64,000 nucleotides of DNA, taken from the NCBI GenBank assembly GCA_034509425.1, contig JAVTVJ010000001.1, forward strand, positions 9,886,001 to 9,950,000, given 5' to 3'. Numbering within the stretch: position 1 is the first letter of the stretch; the number at the start of each line of letters is the position of its first letter. The notes beneath the pieces are model-generated. The model saw only the letters and a program-made list of their open reading frames with translations. It was not told the origin of the DNA and made no database searches. The stretch comes from Eopsaltria australis. Lineage: Eukaryota > Chordata > Aves > Passeriformes > Petroicidae. The translations under genes and the position numbers were made by a program. Positions 48,001 to 59,150 of the stretch are shown one piece after another.

Positions 48001-48899
48001 GTATTGTACCTACCACAAGTACACACACACATGAGAACGGGTTCTTTAGATGGTATTCAAATTTTTATGTCCAGTGGCTTATCTTCCTACCTTTATAATA
48101 TTATTCCCAATAGTATTTAGCAAGACAAACAGGAATGCAGGTAAGAAATAGGAGGAAAGCTTTTAATTCACAGCTTTAACTTTCCACCTTTTTAAAATGT
48201 TTGTGTAATTTCAGTTTCTGCAAGTCCCTAAAAGGAAGATGAAACCCATTGGACAAAAGAGGCAAGAAAGAAAAAGGAATTAGTGTAATCAGAAAATATT
48301 ATCTAGGTGGAAAAGAAGAAAGATTCAGATTTAATTGATAGATACTAAGAAGCAGTAACTTCTATCTCTTCACTTAAAGGAGATTTAAAAAAAATCCATC
48401 CCAATAGAATTTTCAGTCATTAGTGGAGGTTTCCAAAATCTCCAGAGAGAGAAAATGAATGGAGGTGTTAAATTCAAAGGCTTATCTTGGGGACCCTAAT
48501 TCTGCCTCGTGCTGTTCACATTACGATTATCCTCACTGGGCCTTCTTTTTTGAGAAAGGGACCAGCAAAGTGGAAGCATTTCTGTGCAGCAGTGGAAATC
48601 AGATTGCTCAAGATTGCTAATCACAAAGCCCCGCAGAAATGGACAAAAAATTGGAAAGCCGTGGCTTATATTCATGGCTCCCTCTATGTTTCTTTCTTTT
48701 TCACCCCTTTCCCAAATCCAAATTCTTTGGCTTTCTGACCTGCAGTGCTCCTCAGTCAGGTTGAGAGATTGCAGGGGAAGGGAGAGCTACTGGAAATGGT
48801 GCAGTGTCACAATAAACCATGAAAATACATATTTAGGCATTAGATACCATTTTTAAGATTAGTATGAGAGTTGCTCTTTTTCTGAGCACAAAGGTGATT
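42053..48899. other. Anonymous non-coding sequence (6.8 kb)
   Basis: No gene recognised. Frames such as 44631-44936 minus (101 codons, with a hydrophobic middle) and 45714-46100 plus (128 codons) match no family. GCACTACGTAGTGC at 44735-44748 is a 14-bp palindrome. A purine tract lies at 44601-44621. 43860-43990 is AT-rich, with repeated TATTTATG. Confidence 0.55.
47043..47167. repeat. Degenerate TG/TA dinucleotide-rich tract
   Basis: Two patches of alternating purine-pyrimidine text (TGTATATGTGTATGTGTGCACAC and TATATGTACATATAAG) surround ordinary sequence. It may be a decayed microsatellite with some Z-DNA potential. Confidence 0.65.
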
Positions 48900-49083
48900 A
48901 TCATAGAATCATAAGTTCATAAAATGGTTTGGGTTGGAAGGCAACCTTGAAGATCATCTAATTCCAAACCCTCTGCTGTGGGCAATGACACCTCCAAGAC
49001 CAGGCTCCTTGAAGCCCCATCCAACCTGGACTCAAACACCTCCAGGGATGGGACATCCACAACTTCCCTGGGCAACATGTTCC
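48900..49083 (-). mobile_element. CR1 LINE 3' end, 5'-truncated, minus strand
   Basis: The plus strand reads ATCATAGAATCATAAG, AATGGTTTGGGTTGGAAGG, AAGCCCCATCCAACCTGG and CCAGGGATGGGACATCCAC. This is the reverse complement of the avian CR1 3' region. On the minus strand the residual frame still reads LPREVVDVPSLEVFESRLDG, the end of ORF2. About 180 bp inserted. It stops close to a second, older and oppositely oriented CR1. Confidence 0.95.
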
Positions 49084-49259
49084 TTGTGGAGTTGCAAGGA
49101 CAGCCTGACAAGACTCTGTATTACATCATATTCATAAAACAGAGAATGAAAATCAATATTATGTCATTCACTGACATTGTAATGTTATGTTCAGCAGTAA
49201 AACCCAAACCTGACTGCACTGAGATATGGAAGAGCTTCATGGCACTGATCATGGAGCAA
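49084..49259. other. Spacer between two CR1 copies
   Basis: No recognised feature, though it may contain the worn upstream part of the plus-strand CR1 that follows. Confidence 0.5.
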
Positions 49260-49815
49260 CTAGGTAATAGAATGGCAGGAGACATTCAATGCTAATAAAT
49301 GCAACTAACACATATAGAGAAAAATGCCACTAAGATTACAGGCAAGGTGTTGGGATCAACATTGGATGTTGGTATTTTTAAAAAGATGTCTTAGAGCCAG
49401 TGTGATTTGCTTTATGAAAATGTTAGCTTAAAATATTTAGCTGTAGCAGAAAAAGGAAAAAACCCCTGAATTTTAGGCATTACTGGAAAATTAATAGAAA
49501 GCAAATGGTAAATATGCTTTTCTGTCCTTCTATCTCAAAAGATATGTAATCAAGCCATAAAACTGGCAAAAGAGGGCAAATAAAGTGATCAAAGATGTGG
49601 AGCAGCTCCCAAATGTGGAAAAGATCAAACAGAGCTGGACCTTTTAGCTGGGAAAGAAGATGATCAAGGAGGGATAAGGCAAACGTCTATAAAAGCACAG
49701 AGAAGTCAAATGGAGGAAATGGAGGTTACTGATCATTGTTTCCCCAAATGTAAGAAAAAAGGCTTTTCAAATTAAAATATTGGGGAGTAAACATAAAATA
49801 AACAAAAGTAAGAAA
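49260..49815 (+). mobile_element. Ancient CR1 LINE remnant, plus strand
   Basis: ACATTCAATGCTAATAAATGC matches the CR1 ORF2 block encoding the FN.NKC motif. Then come TATCTCAAAAGATATGTAATC, AAAGTGATCAAAGATGTGGA, ACCTTTTAGCTGGGAAAGAAG, GGAGGGATAAGGCAAACGTC and AAATAAACAAAAGTAAG. All of these appear in order in the older, turtle-like CR1 consensus that I remember. It is heavily mutated, with no open frame. It stands tail-to-tail against the minus-strand CR1 at 48900-49083 only by position; the ages differ. Confidence 0.75.
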
Positions 49816-52800
49816 CTCAAGGAATTTCAAGGCTGAAAGTATATGTAGATCCCAAACAGAATAGGATAAACTCACAGAAGAAAGACCTGTGGAAAGCTGT
49901 ACAGCACAAACCCACAGCTTCCCAGACTGGGGACTTTCTAAACCAGAGTCTGTACTTGAACCCTCTTTTTATCAGTGAAAATAAAGCGTCAGCCTCATGT
50001 TCTTGTGTTGCTTCTAAAAACAAATATCTTCACTTTGAAAATTTTATTTGTGTGGGGATTTAATCAAGAGACTTCAGTGAGCTCTTTTGGGAGGGATGCT
50101 GTAGACTAGCAGAGGAAGGGTTAGCACCACACTTTAGTGTGAGAGAGAGAAGTGACTGACATACCTAGAAGTTGTATCTAGGGGGCTACCTTCATCTACA
50201 CTCTCACAGCAGGCGGGTTTCCCTGTGATCCTGAAGAGAAATGGTCTGTTAGTGGACAGCTCTTTCTACCAAGGTACTTTATTTGCTCTCTGAACTCTGC
50301 TTTGAAGAGAAATTTGAAGGAAAGGCGAGCGGTGCAAGTAACTGTGTGCACTGGAATGATGTTCCGACAGTGCTGCTTCTTGCAGGATGAGCTTTCATGC
50401 CAAATGCTGGGTCCAAATTTGCAGCAGAGTACAGGAACAAAGCAAGTCTGAAATGCACGTGTTGTTTACAGACCCTCCTCTGCTGCATGGTGTCACAAAC
50501 CCTGGCCACAGCTGCTCTGAGCAAGGAATGTTTTCTATGGAGAAATCACGGCAGCTTAGGGAAGGAAGGTGAGCAAGGGCACTGAGTGAGAGCAGGGAGC
50601 TGTAGCTTGTATTTTGGTGAACTTAATGACTAGTTTTGAGGCAAAGACTTGAAGGCCAAAGTCTGACAGGCTGTCAGGCACTGATTGCCATTTTCATAAA
50701 GGGCGCTATGCAAGTGTAAGTGATTGATAGATTGATTGATTTATTTTGCTGAGGCTCCTTTGTGGTCTCCTGGGGGAATTTCTGGCCACACCTCTCAGGC
50801 TGAAAGCACTTGCTCTGCCTGCTGTTGCTTTTTTTTTTATTTGCGGGTAATGAAAATTTGTTACAAGCCTTCCCTTTCATCTGTACATGGCAGGCTGTCA
50901 CACAGAAACAAGCCATTCTGGAACCTTGCTTCCTTCCAAATTGCTAAATATTTTTCTTCAAATTGCTTCCCTAATGGGCTAGTATAATAGGAGCAGCATG
51001 CTCTCTGCCACGCTGAAGATGCCAGAGCATTTGTCCAGTGCACATGTGTGTTGGGCACAATAAACTCATTGCCTGGCCTGGAGACAGTGCAGCACTGCTG
51101 CTGATCTAATCCATGTCACACATTCCTTGGGTGCAGTCCTGCACACGGTGCACTCAGGAGAATATGCACATGGAGAGGTACTTGTGCCTCCCCTGAGAAA
51201 AGTCACCTTGTCATGGAGGCAGCCAGCAACACATCCCACTCTCCTGGGGAGGGAGCCATGATTGCATTCCATAAGGTGAGACACAATGGCAGGAGGAGGA
51301 GAAGTGGGCTGCACAGCCATCGAGTAAGCCAAGCGAGCAGTGACAGAGCTGGGCTCACTAATGGACTGGCCTGGCCAGTTTTTTATTGACTCCAGTTGCT
51401 GCTTTTTGGAGGGGCAGGCACCAGCAGTCCCCAAGGTCAGCAGTTCCATGTGCTCTGTGCTAAACTGTTGCTGACCCACTGCTTTATGAGCCTAAGTGCT
51501 TATCCAGGAACAGAAGTGAATAGGTTGTGTGTGATAAGAAAATAATTTGCCAAAACTGCAACAATAAAGAAAGCCTGATGGGATCTCTTATGGTATGAAT
51601 AGCCCGGAGCAGCTGCAGATTTCTCTCTGCTTTCACAATTATTTTCTTTTTTATAACAACTAAAAAGGGAGCATTGTCCACAGGCTCCTGCAGCCCATAT
51701 TTTCATATCCAAATCTAATATTTCCATATACATGTATATACATATTATACATTGTGGATCTTTGTGAATAAAGTACAGGAACAGAAAAAGAAAGAAAAAG
51801 GAAAAGCCTTCTGAGATAAGAGGCCTGTTGGCACACCAGCTTAACCCATTCCTCTTTTCTGCTTCTTTCACAACCCTTCTAGAGGGATTTCTGCAAGGTC
51901 TGGGAGCAGCCATCCCCAGACACACAGAGCCATGTTGCCTGTGTGCTGTGCACAGATGCCCAGGACAGCCCCCAGGCAGCTCTCTGTGCCGACCCAGAGA
52001 GCTCTGTGCCAGGTGTAGCCATCCTCCGCCACCTCCTGTGGGGCTGGGAATGTCCTATCCCCCACCCAGGGGCACTGTCTGTTGAGAAGGTTGAGTATAT
52101 TTTTGCATGTTTTCCATCTATGTGTTGCGACAGGGCTTCAGTCCAACAGCTGACCCTACTCAGACCTCCTCAACTCACTCTATTCCCCACCTCCCTAATG
52201 GGTCTATGGCATTTTTTCTTTCTCAGGGTGCACAAGCAGGTCTGATGCTCATCCCATACTCTGTCCCCCACTCCAACCAGCCCCAGTGGTGCAGGACCCA
52301 GTGTCAGGCTCTGTGCTCTCACCCTCTCTTGCCCACCAGTCCCTGGATTGAGCAGTGGTTTGCCCAGAGAGGGCTGCCTGTGGTCCAAAGCCCTGGAAAC
52401 TATGCCAAGGGCTTCTTCCAAAAGTCATGCCAGAGCTCCTTGCAGAGGTACCACACTCTTAGAGAGTCCAGGTCCCTGAGGCTCTCTGAGAACTTCTAAA
52501 ACCACCAGAGCTTTTCTTCTTGCTATTCAGTTCTGTGTAAGGAGAAGACCAGATTCCAGCCTCAGATGTCACATCAGGGTCAGCTATGCAAAGTTCAGAA
52601 AACAGTTGTATAAAGAAACACACAGAGAAATTACTCAGATCATAGCTGATCTCTGTAGCTGATTTCTCAGGAGGTCTCCAGTGAATCGGGCTGAATGAGC
52701 TTTTTGTTGCCTATACTCTTAACAGGAGTAGTTGAAGTCAGAGACAGTTCTCCTCTCTTACTGCTGACAGCTACATTATGGCGGGGCTGTGGTGCCTTAG

Positions 52801-52944
52801 CATACAGTGATCAATCTCATTTCAGTTCATTTTGTTAGAATTTAATTTTCACATGGCCCAGTGTGACCACATCCCACTGATTTCCCACTTGGATATTTTC
52901 TTAAAACACAGAGACCCGTTGAAGATTCTGCAACTCCTGTTGGT
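49816..52944. other. Anonymous non-coding sequence
   Basis: No gene recognised. The longest frames are 51500-51925 minus (141 codons) and 51066-51479 minus (137 codons), both without known motifs. 51900-52080 is GC-richer but CpG-poor. An A/G tract lies at 51780-51808. Confidence 0.55.
50688..50725 (+). repeat. Possible MIR-family 3' end fragment
   Basis: ATAAAGGGCGCTATGCAAGTGTAAGTGATT resembles the common amniote ending GATGAAAGGCGCTATATAAGTGCAAAGTATT. Only about 35 bp match, so the assignment is tentative. Confidence 0.4.
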
Positions 52945-53030
52945 GAAATAATAATAATAATAATTTACATTTATTAAGTGCTGTTCTTCCCAAAGGACTG
53001 CCCAAATGTTTTCCAAAATTTGTGTATGCA
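52945..53030 (-). mobile_element. MIR/L2-like 3' end, minus strand, with (ATA)n
   Basis: On the minus strand the text ends AGCACTTAATAAATGTAAATT followed by ATT repeats, like the 3' end of MIR and L2 elements (GC(A/G)CTCAATAAATGTT). On the plus strand the ATA microsatellite is at 52947-52964. TTCCCAAAGGACTGCCCAAATG follows. Divergent, so MIR or L2 cannot be separated by eye. Confidence 0.5.
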
Positions 53031-53329
53031 GGAATCTCTTCACCAAGGAAAGAAAAAATGCAGCTTCTTCCTTGGCACAGAGCAGCACTAGCACAACAGC
53101 TTAGGATACGGAATGAATCAAAGGTTTAATGCTATTACATCTTTGTGGTTCTGTTAGAGTAATGCCCAGCAGTCTCTAGAGGGACCAAGGCCCCTCTTGG
53201 GGTAGGTGCAATAAGTAGTAAGGTTATTGAAAGAAAGCCAAGGAACAGGAAATGGTAAAAAGCACGCTCAAGGAAGAGTTGGAAGAAAAACAGAGGGATA
53301 GATAATCATGCACATGATTGCATAGACCT
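53031..53329. other. Short anonymous stretch
   Basis: Nothing recognised. Confidence 0.6.
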
Positions 53330-53615
53330 CAAAGACATGATTAGGTTGTGGAATTGGAAGCGACCTGTGATGTTATCCCATACTCTCTTCTCACTGACAG
53401 CAGGCTCCCTTCTAACTATTTAATCACTAATAGACATTTATGTAATGATTGTTCCTAATGATTTCCACTGATGGAGATTTTTTAGCCTTCTGAGGCACCT
53501 TCCTCTTAGCCTGTACCCTTCCCTTGCCTTTAACATGAGCTCAAATGTTCTTTGCTATAACATAGACCTCTTATTCCTCATCTTGTGCACAACATCCTTG
53601 CACACCATTACCTGT
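53330..53615 (-). mobile_element. Ancient CR1 LINE 3' end, minus strand
   Basis: The plus strand reads like the reverse complement of an old CR1 3' region: GGTTGTGGAATTGGAAGCGACC, then TTTCCACTGATGGAGATTTT, TTCTGAGGCACCTTCCTC and TAGACCTCTTATTCCTCATC. The order and spacing fit the turtle-type consensus (TGGAAGGGACC.. CCAATGATGGGGATTCC). It lacks the young avian 8-mer tail. Confidence 0.65.
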
Positions 53616-56600
53616 TTATAGACTTCCTACAGAGGTGTCAAGGTGAGGTTGACACTGGTGTTATAATGGACACGTGCCATAAGATGGGATCTAGAAGAGG
53701 ACATGGTGTGGGGGTTTCTATTTCTATGGGGAGCTGTAGGGTGAAGGTGCTTGTGGAACAACCAGGCTGAGAGATGCCAGGTTGGTACCTGCAGTCCTGT
53801 GGGAAAAGCGAGACATATGAAAGATTATGGACCTTGGTGTTAAGAGCAGAAATGCCCATCTTTATGTTTGTAGATCATTCCATAAAGCAGCAGGTAAAAT
53901 GACAAGCGTGGAGTTGGGGTAGGCACTTGGGCATCAGCACTGAAGGAAAGAGGGGAAAGGCTCTGATGGTCAACACCATGGACTTGGCCAAGTGTGGTAC
54001 CTAGGAAATGCCATGTAGTCACAGACAGCAGTTTCTGGAGAAGAAAATAAAAATGGTCACTGCAATATGGGTCTACATAACAGAAAGGTTAAGGACATTA
54101 TGGTCAGGCAGAGGAGAAGTGGAAGGTTTTGGCAAAGGAAGCTTAGTAGCTCTGTGCTAATGAGCTGGTGCCAGCAGGACCTCTGTGAGGAGAGTTTGCT
54201 GATGCAGGTGGAGATACAGGGCTGGAAGGAATAAAGGTATCCTGCAGACACCAATTTGTGAGTTTTCAGAAGGAATATATGTATTGATTTGGAGCTCCAT
54301 TTCACAAATATGAACAGATACAGACAGCTAAAAATCATTTCTCCTCTCTTATTTCCTCTCACGAGGAAAGCAGTTTTAGGTGTTAACATCCTCTCTGCTG
54401 AGTCTCCGGCACACTCATCTTCGACCTGATTTGGAGTACTGCTTCTTTGTCAAGCAGGAGGAGTCTTTCTAGTTCCTCATCCACAAAACACACTAACCTC
54501 TATCCTGGCAGTGGGCAACTAGTAGGGTACAACAGGATGTGATCTTTGAGTTATCTGTCCTGCAACAAGATTTGTTAGAGGGATTTAGTAGATGACAATG
54601 GAAAATTTCACAAGTTTAAAGATTTCCCTTCCTTTCCCTATTTTTCACTTCCCAGGGAATGGAGAATGCCTTGCACTTCAAATGCAGCACTCAGGGGATC
54701 CCAGCTAAAGGGCAAAGTGCATTCCAACACCCAGACATCCTCCTCCTTGGAGATTACACAGGTACACTCCAAAACTGAGCCTTGAGCTGGCCCCTGTCCC
54801 ACCAACATCTTTTGCACTTCTTTAATGACAGAGATTAGTAAGGCAGAATTGAGCTTCACCTCCACAGACCCAGATCCACTTGTTTAAGTAGAATATTTTG
54901 TTGTTTATGCTGCAGGCTAAACAACTAGGTTTACCTAGGGTCTCTTGTTAAAATGAGCCATCTGTGGCAGCTGTGGTAATTATACCCAGACTACTGTACC
55001 TTTCATGCAGAGCTCTTAGATTTGTGTTGAGACTTTGAAAACAAGAGGAACAATAGCACAAGGGGAAAGAAAATATCTCCTTAGAGTGAAAACTATCATG
55101 AGGTCCTCCCTTCCTTCATTTTCTAGTCTTCCCTGAATTAACCACAATCCTCAGGTTCCTCAATGGCTGTTCCCTGTGACAAAGTACTACAAAACAGTCT
55201 GAGGGCAAAGAGCAGATGGAGTCTGAGGCAGGTTTTGCACGTCCTCCTCATCAGCAAATGCTTGCTAACACTTTGCTTTGGTGAGCCAAGTAAATGTGTG
55301 TGTGCTGCTCTGAAATCTGGGCAGTGCCACAAGTGCTACCATAGGTGTGAGTCTCTTGATTCCCTCTACCCACTCCAAGCACCTCAGCACAACTTCTGCA
55401 AGAGCTGCTGGGCAATTTGCTCCCCCTGTCCCCTGAGCTATCAGTGCTGTTGTGAACAGGAAGCAGCAGGAATTGCTCCAGAGCAATGCCAAGTATTTCC
55501 TCCTCTCCAGGGGGGCTGAGTGCTCTGCCCTGGGGAGGGTCAGACCTTTGAAATCAGTTGACTTCCCAGTGCTGCCAGACAGACTGCAGGGCTTAATAGC
55601 AGACAAACTTCTGGATGGCATATGCTAATTCTCCTTACTTTCCTCATTTTAAAGTTTCTCCTATTAAATCACATATTGTTTTTATGTAGTAGCTAGTGCA
55701 TAGTGAAGTATCTGAATATCTGTAATACAGGATGATGCTTTGAAGGAAACACAGAGACCTTTAAACTTTCAAGTTGTTGTAAATGCTACCAAAAAGGCAT
55801 TTTTATCTCTAATCTTCTCCCAACTAAAACATAAATTTGAACAGATGGAAATAAGAAAAGAAAGGATGTGGGAATAAGCATTGATGCTATCAGCTGGAAC
55901 TGGCAATAACAAAAGCAACCACTGGCTCTTTGAGCTTTCAGGTAGTACAAGGTACTTACACATAACACATTTCTCTTATTTTGTGTTTTTCACTGTGAGT
56001 TTTCATACACTGTCAGAACAGTTCAATCATAGGAGTAAGTCAAGTTATCATGGTCAGAAAAGAACAATGGGTTTGATTCACTTATGCTGCTTGTGGCACT
56101 ACCGCGGCAGAAATTCTGCCCAAGCCGGGGGGAAGGTCAGAGTGGTGCAAGGTTCACAGCCCTTGGTGACTCCCTAAATGAGTACAGCTGATCTGGAAAA
56201 ATGCTGTCAGCGGAGCAGAGAAGGGTGTTCTCATTCTCCTTAGCCCCTCAGCAGTTTCCAAATCACTAACGAGGTGTTTGCAATACCAGGGTGTGATTTA
56301 AAGCTCCTGTCCACAGGGCCAGTCATCTAATGAGCATCTGCCCTATTTGGTTCAAGAGCAAATCAAGTCCATAGTGTCTGTTGTCTAAAAAGTTGTGGAT
56401 AAATAGTCCAATAAAAAACACTATGAAGTAATTTCCTGCACAAACTTCCTGCACCCTGGTCTTTACCACAAGCTCAGATTTCTTGTGTGGGCTCAGATTT
56501 TAGCAAAGAATTACGGTATATTGCTTTCCATGAGAAGAATTTCCCACTTAACGGATCTCAGGTCTCTATTAGACCCTTGGCTAATGGAAAACCATAAACC

Positions 56601-57419
56601 ATCCCAGAGCTTTCTAGAACTCCATGGAGAGCTGAAAGTGCAGATATTTAGCCTCTTCAAGGGCCAGGGACTGACAGAGGACTCCTTAAAGGAATGCCTA
56701 ATAGAAGTTCCAAAGCTAATAGAAGTTCCAAACAATTTAGTTTCAAAGGACTTCTAAGGTAAGAGATGACTATATTAACCTGCATATTATTTAATGGCAG
56801 CATTAACTCTTCTTCAGTGGTGTTCCTTGGTGGTATCTGCGATCAAACTCAAGGTTTTGGCCTGATTGTTTGGGTTTTTTTGCTGGGCATGCGGGTTTTT
56901 AATGTTACCCTTTCATGGTTAGGTCTGTTTGGCAGCTGACTTTGACCATCACGGTTGCAAGGCTGTGCACCTTATTGCACATGGGCAAAGCTTTTGGGCC
57001 CAGATGTGTTCTGGCCACTGTGTGTGCTGTTCTTGTCCTTGTCACACCCTCTGTGCTATAAGCAGTGAAGAGTTTGGCTCGGACCTGTTGGACTGTCCCT
57101 CTGCCACTTGGGAGCTCTGCAGTTTCTGGCTCCACACACTCCTGCACTGGTGCTGTGCCAGGGCAAACTCGTATCAGATATCTGCCCCTTGCCTACATGT
57201 CAAAGTATAGTGGAGAGACAGGTCTTACTGGCACTACAATGGCTGATGTGTTTCAATTCACCATAGGCACTGCAGATTTACACATCATTTTTCACTTTAG
57301 CAGATGTATGCCACTTAATGTTGGAGAGGCCCTGTCTATTGGTAACTGGTGCTGTTTTTGAATGGCTGCTCGTGAGTCTTTTTTATTTTAATATTTCTTA
57401 ACTCATCCCCTCCTAAAAC
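53616..57419. other. Anonymous non-coding sequence
   Basis: No gene recognised. Overlapping frames of 118 codons on opposite strands lie at 55163-55519 and 55265-55621; the plus one is Cys-rich but matches nothing. 56102-56130 has a local CCGCGG and GCCGGGG. Confidence 0.55.
56698..56733 (+). repeat. 18-bp tandem duplication, 2 copies
   Basis: CTAATAGAAGTTCCAAAG is followed directly by the same 18 bases with a single change at the last base. A recent slip. Confidence 0.9.
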
Positions 57420-58099
57420 AAACTCAGATTCATTCATTAAAATTAAGGCACTAAGATTCCACAGAGACAAACCCCAGAGAGGGCTGATAAATTACACAAA
57501 TAAGCTGTATTTATAATACCTCTGATGCCTCCAAATAGGCATTTTATAGAAGAGAAGCTCTGGCAAACTGATAAATCTATTCTCTGATACTGCAGCTAAG
57601 CTGCATTTCAATACCTGAAACCATCTGTTTGATACAAGCATACACTTAGCATAATATGAATACCTTAGCACACAGGTACCTTAGCATAGTGCATCCCTTC
57701 ATTTTCTCATAAACAGCAATTATAGCCCAGGCAGAGACGAGTACATGGTGGGCTGAGGAAGGAGGAGGAGAAACATATAAAGAAGATGGATTTTTTTCCC
57801 CCTAATCTGTGTGAGTCTGACAGAGTATATGAAGATCTGTAAGCCACAGAGTGCCAGTGAGAGAGAGACAGAGAGACAGACAAAATTATTTCCTTTGCTG
57901 GGTCTTGCAGTTTGAAGTAGTGCCTGCCTTATTCGCAGGACTTTTTTTCCCCAGATGCCCACCCAAGAACCATTCAGCTACATTTATTATTCTGTCAAAC
58001 ACAATGTGCAATAAAGAGCCAGTCTCCCCAATGATGGGTACCTGTGTTCATAGCTCCACAGTGAAGCACATAAATCACATGTGAAGGGCAATGCACATG

Positions 58100-58400
58100 T
58101 GCTTTTTGTTTCTTGTATCACCTTTTATTATCTTAGGACTGAAAAGTTAATAACCCAGTGGGTAATCATGCCATTATCAGTTTACATTGTAGTAAAGCCC
58201 ATTCAAATGATGATTACATATGTTAATGAGTGTCGTTATAATGCACTACACAGTACATTACCTTCAATAAATATAATTGTTTATGCACTTTAATGAGGGG
58301 ATATAATGCCCCCAAAACTAATGGCATGGACTGAATTGTGATTTATTGCTGGAAAACTTTGCCATTAAGAAAGGAAATCTCACAAACCCTTTCATGTTTA
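58100..58400. promoter_or_regulatory. Candidate conserved non-coding element
   Basis: The text is rich in TTATTATCTTAG, GTTAATAACC, ATGATGATTACATATGTTAATGAG, CAATAAATATAATTG and GCACTTTAATGAGG, with no simple repeat and no LINE resemblance. It looks like the homeodomain- and GATA-motif-rich sequence of conserved vertebrate enhancers. This is a visual impression only. Confidence 0.25.
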
Positions 58401-58559
58401 TCTAACTTTTTTATTCTTTAAAAGCTGCCACTCATCTCTCCCTCCTTCTGCTTGCAAGGGGAAAATAGCTGTAAGACACTTCAGCAGTGTTCCTTGTCAA
58501 TGCCTTCCTCCACCTGAAGAAGCAGGAGGTGGGTTCATTTAGAAGGTTTAATGAAGATC

Positions 58560-58645
58560 ATTATGTTTACCCCTTAGTACGGCTTAATGCGCTATCCGGC
58601 AACAAAACTGATAACACGTCAGAATTTTGGCTGCAAATCAAACAA
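58560..58645. promoter_or_regulatory. CpG-retaining block, candidate conserved element
   Basis: Five CpGs in about 75 bases (TACGGC, TGCGCT, TCCGGC, CACGTC, AACGGG) within AT-rich text. Same reasoning as for 29221-29340. Confidence 0.25.
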
Positions 58646-59094
58646 CGGGAAGTAAAAATGTTGGTTGTTAAACTAGAAACTAGGAATAGAAAATAAGGTT
58701 AAGGATGACATTTTGGCCAATGGTCCTTCATCTAGCTGTAGAATAGTCAGAGAATAGTTGGCTGTGTGGAGCATTCAAAGCTCTCCAGCTGGGAATGAAG
58801 AAAACTAGAGGTGAAATGCCACCTGATCTCTTCAATCTCTAGGCGCTTTCTTTTCCAGAGGAGTGAGATAAAACCTTTCTTTGTGGGCTCAATAAGAAAT
58901 GACAAAGAGACAAAGAATGCTAAACCAGGCAGCACTGTGTAACCGGCTGAGGGTGCAGCAGGCTGAGCTATCAGCAGCTAAACTGCACAAGACTGGAGTT
59001 TCCTCTTTAATTTCCCTCCACTTGGTTTCCTTCCTGAATGGCACCGCTGTGACATTTCCATTACCAGTGAAAAGTAGTGTGCTTTGTACAGTAG

Positions 59095-59150
59095 TCTCTT
59101 CTCCTATTGAAGTCGGCGCAAAAACTCCCATTGATTTCAGCAGCAGAGGC
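59095..59150. repeat. Old dispersed amniote repeat fragment (family not named)
   Basis: CTCCTATTGAAGTC and, 13 bases later, CTCCCATTGATTTCAGCAG resemble a motif pair (CCTATTGAAGTCAATGG.. CTCCCATTGACTTCA) that is very common in reptile and bird genomes. I do not know the family name with certainty. Confidence 0.4.

Larger units (their letters stand above)
57420..59094. other. AT-rich non-coding sequence with candidate conserved blocks
   Basis: No gene. A GA-rich simple repeat lies at 57859-57882. Two blocks within it are described separately. Confidence 0.55.

Noticed and set aside
48978..49295. 105-codon plus frame as a possible gene
   Set aside because: It reads antisense through a CR1 3' end and into an ancient CR1 on the plus strand.
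51066..51925. Two minus frames of 137 and 141 codons
   Set aside because: They overlap no recognisable domain, are in different phases and show no splice-like layout I could defend.
55163..55621. 118-codon frames on both strands, one Cys-rich
   Set aside because: Mutually overlapping on opposite strands, with no known Cys-rich fold pattern.
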